A DNA stretch of 64,000 nt from Micromonospora sediminimaris (GCA_900112325.1 FOLJ01000007.1:62001-126000), one strand, 5' to 3'; shown: positions 49,255 to 57,227, counted from the first letter of the stretch. The notes: generated by a model from the letters alone, not told the origin. Numbers and translations are program-made.

Positions 49255-49400
49255 CGGCGTCCTCCGGACTTCTCGGCGCCCCCACCGTGGTCACCGGTGG
49301 GTGGCGGGCACAACCGGATCAACGACACGGCGGGACGGCCGGCCCCGGTTGGGGCGTACCCGGGTGGGAGCACGACCCCGAACCGGGCCGGCCGAGACGG

Positions 49401-50105
49401 TCAGGCTGGCGAGGCGGCGAGCGGCGTCGTTCGCGGCGTCTCGGTGAGTGCCCGCTTCCGGACGCCGAAGACGACCAGGTAGCCGAGAATCCAGAGTTCG
49501 CCGACGGTGGCGGGGACCACCAGCAGGTCGCCGACGATCCCGGCGCCGGGGGCGAGGTACCCGACGAACGTCATCAGCACGTAGCCCACACCACCGGCGA
49601 CGAGGATCCAGCCGAGGGCCCGGGGCAGCCAACCCGAACGCAGCACGCACCAGCCCATCGGCATCAGCCAGAGGCCGAAGAAGAGTCCGCCCACCGCCCA
49701 CAGGTTCTCGCTGACGAGGTACAGCAGCTGGACCGTGTCGGCGGCCCCACCGGCCTCGCCGGTGGCCACCGCGACCGCGGTCCCGAGCATGGCGGCGCTG
49801 CCGAGGATGGCAACGGCGTTGACTATGCCGAAGGCGGCGATGCTGCCGGCGGCGGTGCGGTTGACGGTATGGAACAGCCGGTAGAACCAGACGGCGGCCA
49901 GCGTCTGGGTGAGGACGACGAGCAGTTCGAACGCCACTCCGAGGCGCGCCAGTGACTCGTTGGCGACCAGGTTGGCGAGGGTCGCGTCGGCGTCACCGGA
50001 CTCGAAGATCATGGGTCGGATGGTGAGGAAGCCCAGTGCGCCGGCGATGCCGAGCCCAAGGTAGAAAAGCCCGGTCGTCCGGGCGGTGCGGATCAGCGGA
50101 TGCAT
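49401..50105 (-). CDS. DUF4386 domain-containing membrane protein
   Basis: A 234-residue polytopic protein with about six helices (TTGLFYLGLGIAGALGFLTIRP, LGVAFELLVVLTQTLAAVWFYRLFHTVNRTAA, FGIVNAVAILGSAAMLGTAVAV, LWAVGGLFFGLWLMPMGW, ILVAGGVGYVLMTFVGYL, LLVVPATVGELWILGYLVVF). The order and FxLWLMPxGW-type motif fit DUF4386, whose function is unknown. AAAGGAG precedes the ATG. It is divergent from a TetR gene with operators between them, so it is probably the regulated target. Confidence 0.85.
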   Translation of the reverse strand: MHPLIRTARTTGLFYLGLGIAGALGFLTIRPMIFESGDADATLANLVANESLARLGVAFELLVVLTQTLAAVWFYRLFHTVNRTAAGSIAAFGIVNAVAILGSAAMLGTAVAVATGEAGGAADTVQLLYLVSENLWAVGGLFFGLWLMPMGWCVLRSGWLPRALGWILVAGGVGYVLMTFVGYLAPGAGIVGDLLVVPATVGELWILGYLVVFGVRKRALTETPRTTPLAASPA

Positions 50106-50146
50106 GGTGGCTCCTTTGGTTGCGGCAGCTCTGGTGGCGAGATCAG

Positions 50147-50179
50147 CCTTACGTCGTAAGGCAACCATACGTTGTAAGG
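50147..50179. promoter_or_regulatory. Tandem TetR-type operators
   Basis: CCTTACGTCGTAAGG at 50147-50161 is a perfect 15-bp palindrome. A second, imperfect copy CCATACGTTGTAAGG occupies 50165-50179. The centres are 18 bases apart, on the divergent promoter between DUF4386 and the TetR gene. Confidence 0.8.
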
Positions 50180-50200
50180 TCAAGGGAAGATGGGAGCCGC

Positions 50201-50920
50201 ATGGGAGCGAGAAGACGCCGGGAGCCGCTGAGCCGTGACCGGGCGCTGGTCGCCGCGATCGCGCTGGTTGACGCGGAGGGGATAGCGGCGCTGACGATGC
50301 GCCGGCTCGCCGCCGACCTCGGCGTCGAGGCGATGTCGCTCTACCACCACCTGCCCGGGAAGGAGGGGCTGCTCGACGGCCTCGTCGATGCCGTGGTCGC
50401 CGAGATCGTCACGGCCGCCGACCAGGCCGAGACGGAGGCGGCCGGCGGAAACTGGCGTACCCGGCTACGGTCACGTTTCCTTGCCGCACGCGCGGTCATG
50501 CTGCGGCACCCGTGGGCGCCCGCCCTGCTCACTTCCCGCTCGACCATTCCCGGCGGGGTGTACGGCTACTACGAAGGCATCCTCGCCATCCTGATCGACG
50601 GCGGCTTCTCGTACCGGATTGCCCACCGGGCGCTGCACGCGTTCGGCAGCCTGGCTCTCGGCTTCGCTCAGGAGGTCTTCCAACCCGCCGCCGGTGCGGA
50701 GGTCGACGCCGACGCGGCGGAGGCGGAGCTGGCCGCGCTGTCCGCACAGCTGCCCCACCTGGCCGCGATGGTGGCCGCCGAGCTGCACGACGCCACCGAC
50801 CCCACCCTGGGCTGGTGTGACAGTCAGACCGAGTTCGAGTTCACCCTCGATCTGCTCTTCGACGGTCTGGAACAGGCTCGCGGCGCAGCCGGCCCGGCGG
50901 CACCCCGTACGCCCGCTTGA
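50201..50920 (+). CDS. TetR/AcrR-family transcriptional regulator
   Basis: A 239-residue regulator. The N-terminal helix-turn-helix is SRDRALVAAIALVDAEGIAALTMRRLAADLGVEAMSLYHHLPGKEGLLDGL, and the C-terminal domain matches the TetR_C (tetracycline-repressor C-terminal) type. GGGAG precedes the ATG. It is divergent from the DUF4386 gene with two palindromes between, the standard TetR self-control layout. Its last 80 bases overlap the end of the convergent AraC gene. Confidence 0.88.
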   Translation: MGARRRREPLSRDRALVAAIALVDAEGIAALTMRRLAADLGVEAMSLYHHLPGKEGLLDGLVDAVVAEIVTAADQAETEAAGGNWRTRLRSRFLAARAVMLRHPWAPALLTSRSTIPGGVYGYYEGILAILIDGGFSYRIAHRALHAFGSLALGFAQEVFQPAAGAEVDADAAEAELAALSAQLPHLAAMVAAELHDATDPTLGWCDSQTEFEFTLDLLFDGLEQARGAAGPAAPRTPA

Positions 50921-51824
50921 AGGCACGACAGAACGCAGCCTCCGACTGGTAGCCGAACCGCCGCGCCACCACCGGCAGTGGTTCGTCACTACGACCGAGA
51001 TGGTCGTGGGCGAGTTGCAGTCGCCACGCGGCCACGTACCGCATGACGGGTTCGCCGACCAGCGCGGTGAAGCGTGCGGCGAACGCCGACCGGGACATGC
51101 CCGCCTCCCGGGCCAGATCGGTCACGCGCCAGTCCCGCTCGGGCGTACGGTGCAGCGCGGTGAGGGCCTGCCCGATCTGGGGATCACGCAGCGCCGCCAG
51201 CCATCCCTGGCGCGCCTCGGGTGCGGCATCCAACCAGGCGCGGATCGTCTGGATGACCAGCACGTCCGCCAGCCGGGTGAGCATCGTCTCGCCGCCCGGA
51301 CGCAACGTCTGCGCCTCGCTGGCCACGAACCGGAGCGTGCTGTGCAACCACCCCGTCTCGTCGTCGAACCGGTCCAGGTGCAGCACGGTCGGCAGTTGAG
51401 CGACCATCCGCTGCGCCGCGACGTGGTCCAGCCGCAGCACCGCGTACGTGACCTGGGTCAGCTCGCCGCCACCGCCGTACCGCATGATCTCGTAACGCTC
51501 GCTGAGCCGCTGCACCGGAATCGAGAAGAGTGCCTCGGTCGACGCCTGCGGATCACTGCGGAAGCGGTGCGGAATGCCGTGCGGGATCAGCGTCAGACTG
51601 CCCGGCCCGACCAGGCGCGGTTCGACGCCGTCCGCCTCAAGCCAGCACCGCCCAGCCGTGACCACCTGCAACGTCATGCAACCGGGCAGGGCCGGCACCG
51701 CCACGCCCCACGGTGCGGTCAGCTCGGCGCGGCAGTACAGCGTGCCGGTGAGCCGGAGGAGATGCAGGGTCTCGCCGAGTGGGTCACTGGATGCCGCGAC
51801 CTCGCAGGCCGGTGTCGTCCACAT
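50841..51824 (-). CDS. AraC-family transcriptional regulator
   Basis: A 327-residue regulator with an N-terminal cupin-type sensing domain (VAVPALPGCMTLQVVTAGRCWLEADG, GPGSLTLIPHGIPHRF) and a C-terminal double helix-turn-helix (DWRVTDLAREAGMSRSAFAARFTALVGEPVMRYVAAWRLQLAHDHL and LPVVARRFGYQSEAAFCRAFKRAYGVPPGRLRR). It is divergent from the NmrA-like gene; such AraC proteins often control that kind of oxidoreductase. The 3' end overlaps the TetR gene by 80 bases. Confidence 0.88.
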   Translation of the reverse strand: MWTTPACEVAASSDPLGETLHLLRLTGTLYCRAELTAPWGVAVPALPGCMTLQVVTAGRCWLEADGVEPRLVGPGSLTLIPHGIPHRFRSDPQASTEALFSIPVQRLSERYEIMRYGGGGELTQVTYAVLRLDHVAAQRMVAQLPTVLHLDRFDDETGWLHSTLRFVASEAQTLRPGGETMLTRLADVLVIQTIRAWLDAAPEARQGWLAALRDPQIGQALTALHRTPERDWRVTDLAREAGMSRSAFAARFTALVGEPVMRYVAAWRLQLAHDHLGRSDEPLPVVARRFGYQSEAAFCRAFKRAYGVPPGRLRREPVPDRRRADRG

Positions 51825-51846
51825 CGCTCAAGGCTCTCGCAGATGT

Positions 51847-51876
51847 GCCTGTCGTCCAAGCGGCTGGACGACAGGC
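51847..51876. promoter_or_regulatory. Perfect inverted repeat between AraC and NmrA-like genes
   Basis: GCCTGTCGTCCA at 51847-51858 pairs exactly with TGGACGACAGGC at 51865-51876 across a 6-base spacer. It lies 22 bases upstream of the AraC start and about 95 before the NmrA-like start. A likely operator for the divergent pair. Confidence 0.65.
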
Positions 51877-51971
51877 AAAGAAATCCGGCAGCACGATCAT
51901 TGTTCCACCACCGAATCCGCATCAGGCTGGGTTGGCAGCGAAAAGCAATCCTCTCCGGAACGGAGCCACCC

Positions 51972-52793
51972 ATGTCCCGACCGTCAGTACTCGTCACGGG
52001 CGCGACCGGCAAGACCGGCCGACGCGTCGCCGACCGCCTCATCCGCCTCGGACATCCGGTGCGGCAGGCTTCCCGCCGTGGCGAACAGCCCTTCGACTGG
52101 GCGAGGCCGGAGACGTGGTCGGCCGCGCTGCGCGGCATCGACGCCGTGTACCTGTGCTACTTCCCGGATCTGGCCGCCCCGCAGGCGTCCGACGTGGTCG
52201 AGGCGTTCGTCGACGTCGCCCGTAAGACGGGCGTGCGCCGGCTGGTGCTGCTGTCGGGTCGTGGGGAGGCGGGTGCGCAGCGCTGTGAGGCGATCGTCGC
52301 CGGCTCCGGGCTCGGGTACACCATCGTGCGGGCCAGCTGGTTCACGCAGAACTTCACCGAGGGCCAGCTGGCGCAGGCCGTCCACGACGGCCTGATCGCG
52401 CTGCCGGCGGGCCAGGTCGCCGAGCCGTTCGTCGACGTGGACGACGTCGCGGACGTCGCCGTCGCCGCGCTCGCCGACCACCGGCACGACGGGCGGGCGT
52501 ACGAGGTCACCGGCCCCCGCCTGCTGACCTTCGACCAGGCGGCAGCGGAGATCGCCGAGGCCACCGGTAGGGAGGTGCGCTACCTGCCGGTCACCGCCGA
52601 GCAGTTCCACGACGGCCTGGTCGGGCAGGTCGGGCCGGAGCACGCCCGGCTCCTCACCGACCTCTGTATGGAGGTCTTCGACGGGCGCAACGCCAGCCTC
52701 GGCGACGGCGTCCACCAGGCACTCGACCGGCAGCCGGTTGACTTCGCCGAGGTCTGCCGACGGGCCGTCGCTGCCGGGACGTGGCAGCGGTGA
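51972..52793 (+). CDS. NmrA-like NAD(P)-binding protein
   Basis: A 273-residue atypical short-chain dehydrogenase. SVLVTGATGKTGRRVADRLIRLGH is the Rossmann dinucleotide site; YTIVRASWFTQNFTEGQL and PFVDVDDVADVAVAAL are NmrA/NAD(P)H-binding family features. CGGAG precedes the ATG. Its stop overlaps the DUF4345 start (GTGA), so the two are translationally coupled and probably controlled by the divergent AraC protein. The function of the family ranges from redox sensing to quinone reduction. Confidence 0.85.
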   Translation: MSRPSVLVTGATGKTGRRVADRLIRLGHPVRQASRRGEQPFDWARPETWSAALRGIDAVYLCYFPDLAAPQASDVVEAFVDVARKTGVRRLVLLSGRGEAGAQRCEAIVAGSGLGYTIVRASWFTQNFTEGQLAQAVHDGLIALPAGQVAEPFVDVDDVADVAVAALADHRHDGRAYEVTGPRLLTFDQAAAEIAEATGREVRYLPVTAEQFHDGLVGQVGPEHARLLTDLCMEVFDGRNASLGDGVHQALDRQPVDFAEVCRRAVAAGTWQR

Positions 52794-53236
52794 GCGGCCG
52801 GAACACACCTACCGGAGCACCACCCGCCCCTCCACCCGGAAGGATCGGCCTGACCGTCGCCGGACTGGTCGCGATCGTCATCGGTGGAGCGTTGCTGACC
52901 GTTCCGGCGACGTTCCACGCCGGAAACGGCATCGAGTACGCGGGCAACAGCAGCCTGCTCAGTGAGACCCGCGGTGCCGGAGGGGCGCTGCTGGCCACCG
53001 GCGTACTCGTCATGCTCGGCGGGCACGTCCGACGGCTGACCTACCCCGCCGCCCTGGTCGGCGCCGTGGTCTACCTGGCCTACGGCCTGTCCCGGCTGCT
53101 CGGCATGGCGCTCGACGGGCCACCGGCTGCCGGACTCGTGGCCGCCATGGTGGTCGAGTTGATCCTCGGCGCCGTCTGCGGCCGGCTCGTCCTGCGGTAC
53201 GACCGACGACCCGTGCTCACTGGAACAGGCGGGTGA
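52790..53236 (+). CDS. DUF4345 membrane protein
   Basis: A 148-residue protein with four hydrophobic helices (IGLTVAGLVAIVIGGALLTVP, GAGGALLATGVLVMLGGHV, YPAALVGAVVYLAYGLSRL, AAGLVAAMVVELILGAVCGRLVLRY), which fits the DUF4345 family of unknown function. An Asn-rich loop GNGIEYAGNSSLLSE lies between the first two. GTG at 52790 overlaps the preceding stop. It ends 20 bases inside the convergent next gene. Confidence 0.75.
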   Translation: MSGRNTPTGAPPAPPPGRIGLTVAGLVAIVIGGALLTVPATFHAGNGIEYAGNSSLLSETRGAGGALLATGVLVMLGGHVRRLTYPAALVGAVVYLAYGLSRLLGMALDGPPAAGLVAAMVVELILGAVCGRLVLRYDRRPVLTGTGG

Positions 53237-53987
53237 TGGCGTGTTGCAGCCGGATGATGTCGGTCATCGTGTAGCGGCCCTCGCCCGGCCCGGGATCGGT
53301 GCCCACCGGTGGCTGCTGCTGCCCGGAGGCAAGGGCCAGGACCTGGTTGGCGGGGTCGGGCAGGTAGGTGAGCCCGACCACCCCGAACCGGGCCTGGCCG
53401 CGGTCGCGGGCGGCGGCCCGGCCGGACAACTCGTCAAACGTCGGTGGCCTGTCGAAACGGCCGGCGTAGAACTCGATGACCGGGTACTCGTTGCCGCCCG
53501 CGACCTCGCGTACGAATGCAGCGTGGAAGCTCGACCCCACCTGAATGGACACCACGTCTCCGGGGCGCAGGAGCGTCAGCGTCCCGGGCCGGCGCGGCCG
53601 GCGCGTCAGCGGAGTCGGCGGCGTGGCGAGGAAGTCCTTGATGGCCGGAGACTGCCGGGCGAAGGCGTCGGAGAGCACGACGTCGCGATTGAGTGAGTCG
53701 ATGGCAGCCGACGCGTGGGCCGTGACAGCCTCATCGGCGAGGCCGTACCGGTGCAGCAGAACCGCCATCGCCACCCAGCCACGGTGCCGGGTCGCCGCAG
53801 CGGTGTCGTCGGCGTCGAGCAGGCACCGCCAGCGGGTGAGGATCGGTGGAACGACCCGTCGCGCCAGCTCGCGGTGATCGTCCGGTACGGCCACCAGCTG
53901 CCAGCCCACCCACCGGGCCAGATCCTCGTTCAGCGCGCGGACGAGGGCCGGCGCGGCGAGCTTGTCCAGAATCTGCTGATGTCTCAC
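53217..53987 (-). CDS. Protein of unknown function
   Basis: A 256-residue soluble protein with a helical first half (QQILDKLAAPALVRALNEDLARWVGWQLVAVPDDHRELARRVVPPILTRWRCLLDADDTAAATRHRGWVAMAVLLHRYGLADEAV is the region, given by positions 4-88) and a beta-rich second half (TLTLLRPGDVVSIQVGSSFHAAFVREVAGG). GTG at 53987 is chosen by the start of good coding pattern; no clear ribosome-binding site. It overlaps the convergent DUF4345 gene by 20 bases. No family can be named. Confidence 0.55.
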   Translation of the reverse strand: MRHQQILDKLAAPALVRALNEDLARWVGWQLVAVPDDHRELARRVVPPILTRWRCLLDADDTAAATRHRGWVAMAVLLHRYGLADEAVTAHASAAIDSLNRDVVLSDAFARQSPAIKDFLATPPTPLTRRPRRPGTLTLLRPGDVVSIQVGSSFHAAFVREVAGGNEYPVIEFYAGRFDRPPTFDELSGRAAARDRGQARFGVVGLTYLPDPANQVLALASGQQQPPVGTDPGPGEGRYTMTDIIRLQHAITRLFQ

Positions 53988-54071
53988 GCCGAGCGAGTCT
54001 GGCAGACCTCCGCACCTCGTCACCTGGCCCGCCGCTGCGCAAAATCCCGCCAGCTGGGTACGGGGAGAGGC

Positions 54072-54107
54072 ATGGCTCTCGAACAACCTTCAGGCGACCT
54101 CTCGTGA
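54072..54107 (+). CDS. Putative 11-residue leader peptide
   Basis: An ATG preceded by GGGGAGAGG opens a reading frame for MALEQPSGDLS, whose TGA overlaps the GTG start of the exchanger gene (GTGA at 54104-54107). The exchanger itself has only a weak ribosome-binding site, so translation of this short frame may feed it. This is an inference. Confidence 0.35.
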   Translation: MALEQPSGDLS

Positions 54108-55129
54108 TCACCGGTACCTGGCCGCTCCTGCCCAGCGTGGTCGCGCTGGTCGCCGCCCTCGCGGCGATCCTGTCCGCCGGCCGGGCGTTGGTCCGGACGG
54201 CCGACGAACTGGCCGACCGGACCGGGATGGGCGAGGCGGTGGCCGGCGCCCTTCTGCTCGGCGCGGTGACCTCGTTGCCCGGCATCGCCACCACGATCAT
54301 CGGGTCGGTTCGGCAGGACGCCGAGTTCGCCCTCGCCAACCCGATCGGTGGCATCGCGGTGCAGACGGTGTGGCTGGCCATCGCCGACCTGCTCTACCGC
54401 CGTTCGAACATCGAGCACGCGGCGGCGTCCCTGGAGAACGTCTTACAGGCGGTCGTGCTGGTGGCGCTGCTCTGCCTGCCCGTGGTGGCGTACGCCACGC
54501 CTGAACTCACCGTGCTCTGGGTGCACCCGGCGAGCCTGCTGATCCCCGTCATCTACCTGTACGGTCTGGTGCTGCTGCGCCGGCTCCGCCGGGAACCGAT
54601 GTGGTTCGCCCGGCGTACCACGGAGACCCGTCAGGACGAGCCGGCTGCCCAGACATCCGGGATGAGCCTGCGTCGGCTGTGGCTCCGACTGGCCGCGCTG
54701 GCGGCTGTCGTGGCCGCCACCGGCTACCTGATCGGTCAGGGTGGCCTCGGCGTGGTCGCCGCCTCCGGCCTGCCCAGCGGATTCGTGGGTTTCACCATCA
54801 CCACGGCGATCACCTCGCTGCCGGAGTTGATCACGCTCATCGCGGCGATCCGCATCGGGGCGCTGACCCTCGGCATCGGCAACATCCTCGGCGGCAACGC
54901 GTTCGACTCCCTGATGATCTTCCTCGCCGACGCCGCCTACCGGCCCGGGTCGATCTACTCGGAGGCGAACCTGTCGGGGCTGCTGTTCACCGGCATGACC
55001 ACCCTGATGACGGCCACGCTGACCGCCGGGCTGCTGATCAGGGAACGCCGGGGCATCGGCTTCGAAGGGGCCGCCATCCCGATCATCTACCTGGCCACCG
55101 TCGCGCTGCTGCTTCTGCGGCCCGGCTGA
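54104..55129 (+). CDS. Sodium/calcium exchanger family membrane protein
   Basis: A 341-residue protein with about ten helices in two homologous halves. The alpha repeats are AGALLLGAVTSLPGIATTIIGSVRQDAEFALANPIGG (residues about 45-85) and FTITTAITSLPELITLIAAIRIGALTLGIGNILGGNAFDSLMIF (about 228-272). Both halves hold the conserved acidic/Ser/Asn-rich ion-binding region; PELITLIAA and GGNAFDS match the family. It should move a cation across the membrane; Ca or other ion is not decidable. The start overlaps a short leader frame. Confidence 0.85.
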   Translation: MITGTWPLLPSVVALVAALAAILSAGRALVRTADELADRTGMGEAVAGALLLGAVTSLPGIATTIIGSVRQDAEFALANPIGGIAVQTVWLAIADLLYRRSNIEHAAASLENVLQAVVLVALLCLPVVAYATPELTVLWVHPASLLIPVIYLYGLVLLRRLRREPMWFARRTTETRQDEPAAQTSGMSLRRLWLRLAALAAVVAATGYLIGQGGLGVVAASGLPSGFVGFTITTAITSLPELITLIAAIRIGALTLGIGNILGGNAFDSLMIFLADAAYRPGSIYSEANLSGLLFTGMTTLMTATLTAGLLIRERRGIGFEGAAIPIIYLATVALLLLRPG

Positions 55130-55139
55130 GGGCCGGAAT

Positions 55140-55766
55140 CTAGACGAACGCCGTGACGCCGCCGTACTCGGCCACCGGCGCGACGCCGACCTGCGCGTAC
55201 TCGACAAGCAGCAGACCGTTCGGCGTCGCCTCGTGGTGAACGAGTCGCAGGCCGACGGGTGCGCTCGGGTGGTCCAGTAGACGCCGTCCGGAACCTGCCA
55301 CGGTGGGAGCGACGACGAGCCGGAGCGTGTCGACCAGACCGGCCGCCAACAGGGCCTTGCCGAGCCGCGCACTCCCGTGAATCTGAAGCTCCCGTCCCGG
55401 CTGCGTCCTGAGCTGCCCGACGGTCTGGATCGGGTCGCCGTGGAGCAGCGTCACGGGACGCCAACTGCCCTCGGTGAGGGTGTTGGTGACGACGTACTTC
55501 GGTAGCGAGTTCATCCGTTCCGTGAACGGGTCGTTCGGGTCGGTGATCTGCGGCCAGTCGCGGGCGAACGCCTGGTACGTCCGTCGCCCCAGCAGCAGAC
55601 CGTCGGCAAGATCAAGCCATTCGGAGGTGCGCTTGACGAAGAGCGGGTCCAGGTAGGGCACGAGCCAACCGCCCTGGGTGAAGTCGCCACTCGGATCCTC
55701 GGTCGGCGAGCCGGGCCCCTGGCTGACCCCGTCGAGGGTCACGAACTCGGTCAGGGCGATCTTCAT
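55140..55766 (-). CDS. Dihydrofolate-reductase-like (RibD C-terminal) protein
   Basis: A 208-residue protein of the DHFR/RibD C-terminal family: MKIALTEFVTLDGVSQGPGSPTEDPSGDF, LADGLLLGRRTYQAFARDWP, MNSLPKYVVTNTL, ELQIHGSARLGKALLAAGLVDTLRLVVAPTVAGSGRRLL. Such proteins bind NADPH but are rarely true folate enzymes. Its ATG overlaps the SRPBCC stop. ArsR / SRPBCC / RibD-like trios are a recurring arrangement in actinobacteria, but the pathway is unknown. Confidence 0.85.
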   Translation of the reverse strand: MKIALTEFVTLDGVSQGPGSPTEDPSGDFTQGGWLVPYLDPLFVKRTSEWLDLADGLLLGRRTYQAFARDWPQITDPNDPFTERMNSLPKYVVTNTLTEGSWRPVTLLHGDPIQTVGQLRTQPGRELQIHGSARLGKALLAAGLVDTLRLVVAPTVAGSGRRLLDHPSAPVGLRLVHHEATPNGLLLVEYAQVGVAPVAEYGGVTAFV

Positions 55767-56239
55767 CGTGTCTCCTCACTTTCGGCGAATCCGGCGAGCT
55801 GGGCGGTCACCGAGCCCCAGCCGTCGGCGAAGCCGAGTTCCTGATGACGGGCGCGAGCGGCGGGATCACCATGGCGGACGACGACCCGGTAGTCCGTGCC
55901 GTCCGGGTGATCGTTGAAAGTGACCTCGGCGGTCATGGCGACCGGGACAGGACTCGCGGGCCGCCAGGCGCTGTCGACGGCGTTCGTGAACACGATCCGC
56001 TCGTATTCGTCGACGACCAGGAAGGTCGCGTCCATGTGCGGGACGAACTCACCGCCGTCGTCGCTCAGCCGGGTCACGAACCCGCCGCCGGGCCGGACGT
56101 CCAAGCGGTCGACGCGGCAGTGAGCAGGGGCCGGAACCCACCACTTCGCCAGCCGGGACTGGTCGGTCCACGCCCTCCAGACGGTGACGCGGGGTGCGCG
56201 GATGACCCGCTCCACGGACAGGTCCAGGTCGGGTTTCAC
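55763..56239 (-). CDS. SRPBCC-domain protein
   Basis: A 158-residue START/Aha1-like protein. SVERVIRAPRVTVWRAWTDQSRLAKWWVPAPAHCRVDRLDVRPGG and GTDYRVVVRHGDPAARARHQELGFADGWGSVTAQL match the SRPBCC fold. Both its start and stop overlap neighbours (GTGA with arsR, ATGA with the reductase), so the three form one operon. Confidence 0.87.
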   Translation of the reverse strand: MKPDLDLSVERVIRAPRVTVWRAWTDQSRLAKWWVPAPAHCRVDRLDVRPGGGFVTRLSDDGGEFVPHMDATFLVVDEYERIVFTNAVDSAWRPASPVPVAMTAEVTFNDHPDGTDYRVVVRHGDPAARARHQELGFADGWGSVTAQLAGFAESEETR

Positions 56240-56574
56240 TCTTGGTGCTCCTCAAGGTCGGTGACGAAGCGTTCGAGGCGGTCGGTGCGCTCTTCCCAGA
56301 TTTGGCGCTGCTCGGCGAGCCAGTGGTCGATGACGGCGAGGCGCTCCCGGTTGAGCACACAGGTGCGTACCCGCCCGGCCTTGGCCGTCTGGATCAGCCC
56401 GCTGGACTCGAGGACCCGTACGTGCTTCATGAACGACGGAAGGGTCATCGGGAACTCGCTGGCGAGTTCACCGACGGTCGTCGGACCACGGCCGAGGCGG
56501 CGGAGGACCCCGCGTCTCGTCGGGTCGGCGAGGGCCCCAAACACGCCGTCGAGCTGCGCCGAATACTGAGCCAT
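56236..56574 (-). CDS. ArsR-family transcriptional regulator
   Basis: A 112-residue winged-helix repressor: LDGVFGALADPTRRGVLRRLGRGPTTVGELASEFPMTLPSFMKHVRVLESSGLIQTAKAGRVRTC. No CxC metal-binding pair of ArsR/SmtB sensors is seen in helix 3, so it is probably not a metal sensor. It heads the ArsR / SRPBCC / reductase operon and has palindromic sites just upstream. Confidence 0.9.
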   Translation of the reverse strand: MAQYSAQLDGVFGALADPTRRGVLRRLGRGPTTVGELASEFPMTLPSFMKHVRVLESSGLIQTAKAGRVRTCVLNRERLAVIDHWLAEQRQIWEERTDRLERFVTDLEEHQE

Positions 56575-56578
56575 GTGG

Positions 56579-56622
56579 CTAAGTATCCTGTAGGACGATA
56601 CTTAGCGCAACGGCTAAGTATT
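56579..56622. promoter_or_regulatory. Likely ArsR operator
   Basis: CTAAGTATC at 56579-56587 and GATACTTAG at 56597-56605 form a 9-bp inverted repeat with a 9-base centre, starting 5 bases upstream of the arsR ATG. A third half-site CTAAGTATT follows at 56614-56622. The AT-rich content stands out from the surroundings. Confidence 0.75.
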
Positions 56623-56687
56623 CAGGTGTGCACGCGGCGTCCGCGCCGCGCCAGGTGAAGAATCTGCGCGCTGCGCCGACGGCTCGG

Positions 56688-56707
56688 TTGTACGAATTCT
56701 TGTACGA
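56688..56707 (+). promoter_or_regulatory. TTGTACGA direct repeat before the antitoxin gene
   Basis: TTGTACGA occurs at 56688-56695 and 56700-56707, 18 bases before the antitoxin ATG. Phd/YefM-type antitoxins bind TGTACA-like cores in their own promoters, so this may be the autoregulatory site. Confidence 0.45.
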
Positions 56708-56724
56708 CATGTTCGGGAGGCGTG

Positions 56725-57009
56725 ATGCGCACCGTTACCTACTCCGAAGTCGGGCAGAACCTGGCCAAGATGCTCGACTACGTCGTCGACGCTGAGGAAG
56801 TTGTAGTTACCCGCTCCGGCCGTGAGTCTGCCGTGATCATCATCTCGCTGCGCGAGTACGAGTCGCTGAGGGAGACGGCCTACCTGATGGCTAGCCCGGC
56901 CAACGCCCGCCGTTTGAACGAAGCAGTCGAAAAGCTGCGCAACGGGGGTGGAGAGGTGCACGACCTGATCGATCCCGAGGCCAGTCCCGGCGGGGCCTCG
57001 GCGACATGA
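56725..57009 (+). CDS. Phd/YefM-family antitoxin
   Basis: A 94-residue protein. MRTVTYSEVGQNLAKMLDYVVDAEEVVVTRSGRESAVIIISLREYESLRETAYLMASPANARRLNEAVEKL is the full Phd/YefM antitoxin: DNA-binding N-terminal half and toxin-neutralising helix. GGGAGG precedes the ATG. Its stop overlaps the start of the next frame (ATGA), as in intact yefM-yoeB pairs. Confidence 0.9.
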   Translation: MRTVTYSEVGQNLAKMLDYVVDAEEVVVTRSGRESAVIIISLREYESLRETAYLMASPANARRLNEAVEKLRNGGGEVHDLIDPEASPGGASAT

Positions 57010-57227
57010 AGGTCCAGTTCGCCGGACGAAGCTGGGAGGACCATCTGACCTGGCGAATTGACCTCAACGCCGGTCTCTTCGCGCTCGAAACCTACGTCCA
57101 CTGGCTGCCGAAGAAGGATCGGCCACGCGGCCTGGTCGGTGGCCCCTGCGACAGGCAGGCAGCGAGCGACCGGAAGCTCCCACCGACCAAGATCGGAGCT
57201 GAGTTGTGCCCTCGCTGTGCCCGATGA
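57006..57227 (+). pseudogene. Degraded YoeB/Txe-type toxin
   Basis: The frame of 73 residues starts MKVQFAGRSWEDHLTW, the usual opening of a YoeB/Txe RNase toxin, but then diverges at once and has no recognisable RNase core, and no conserved C-terminal HRLVY-type and YHY-type motifs. A short RID fragment directly after the match suggests an internal deletion. The tRNA-Lys gene follows. It is most likely a toxin remnant; a new function for the peptide cannot be excluded. Confidence 0.65.
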
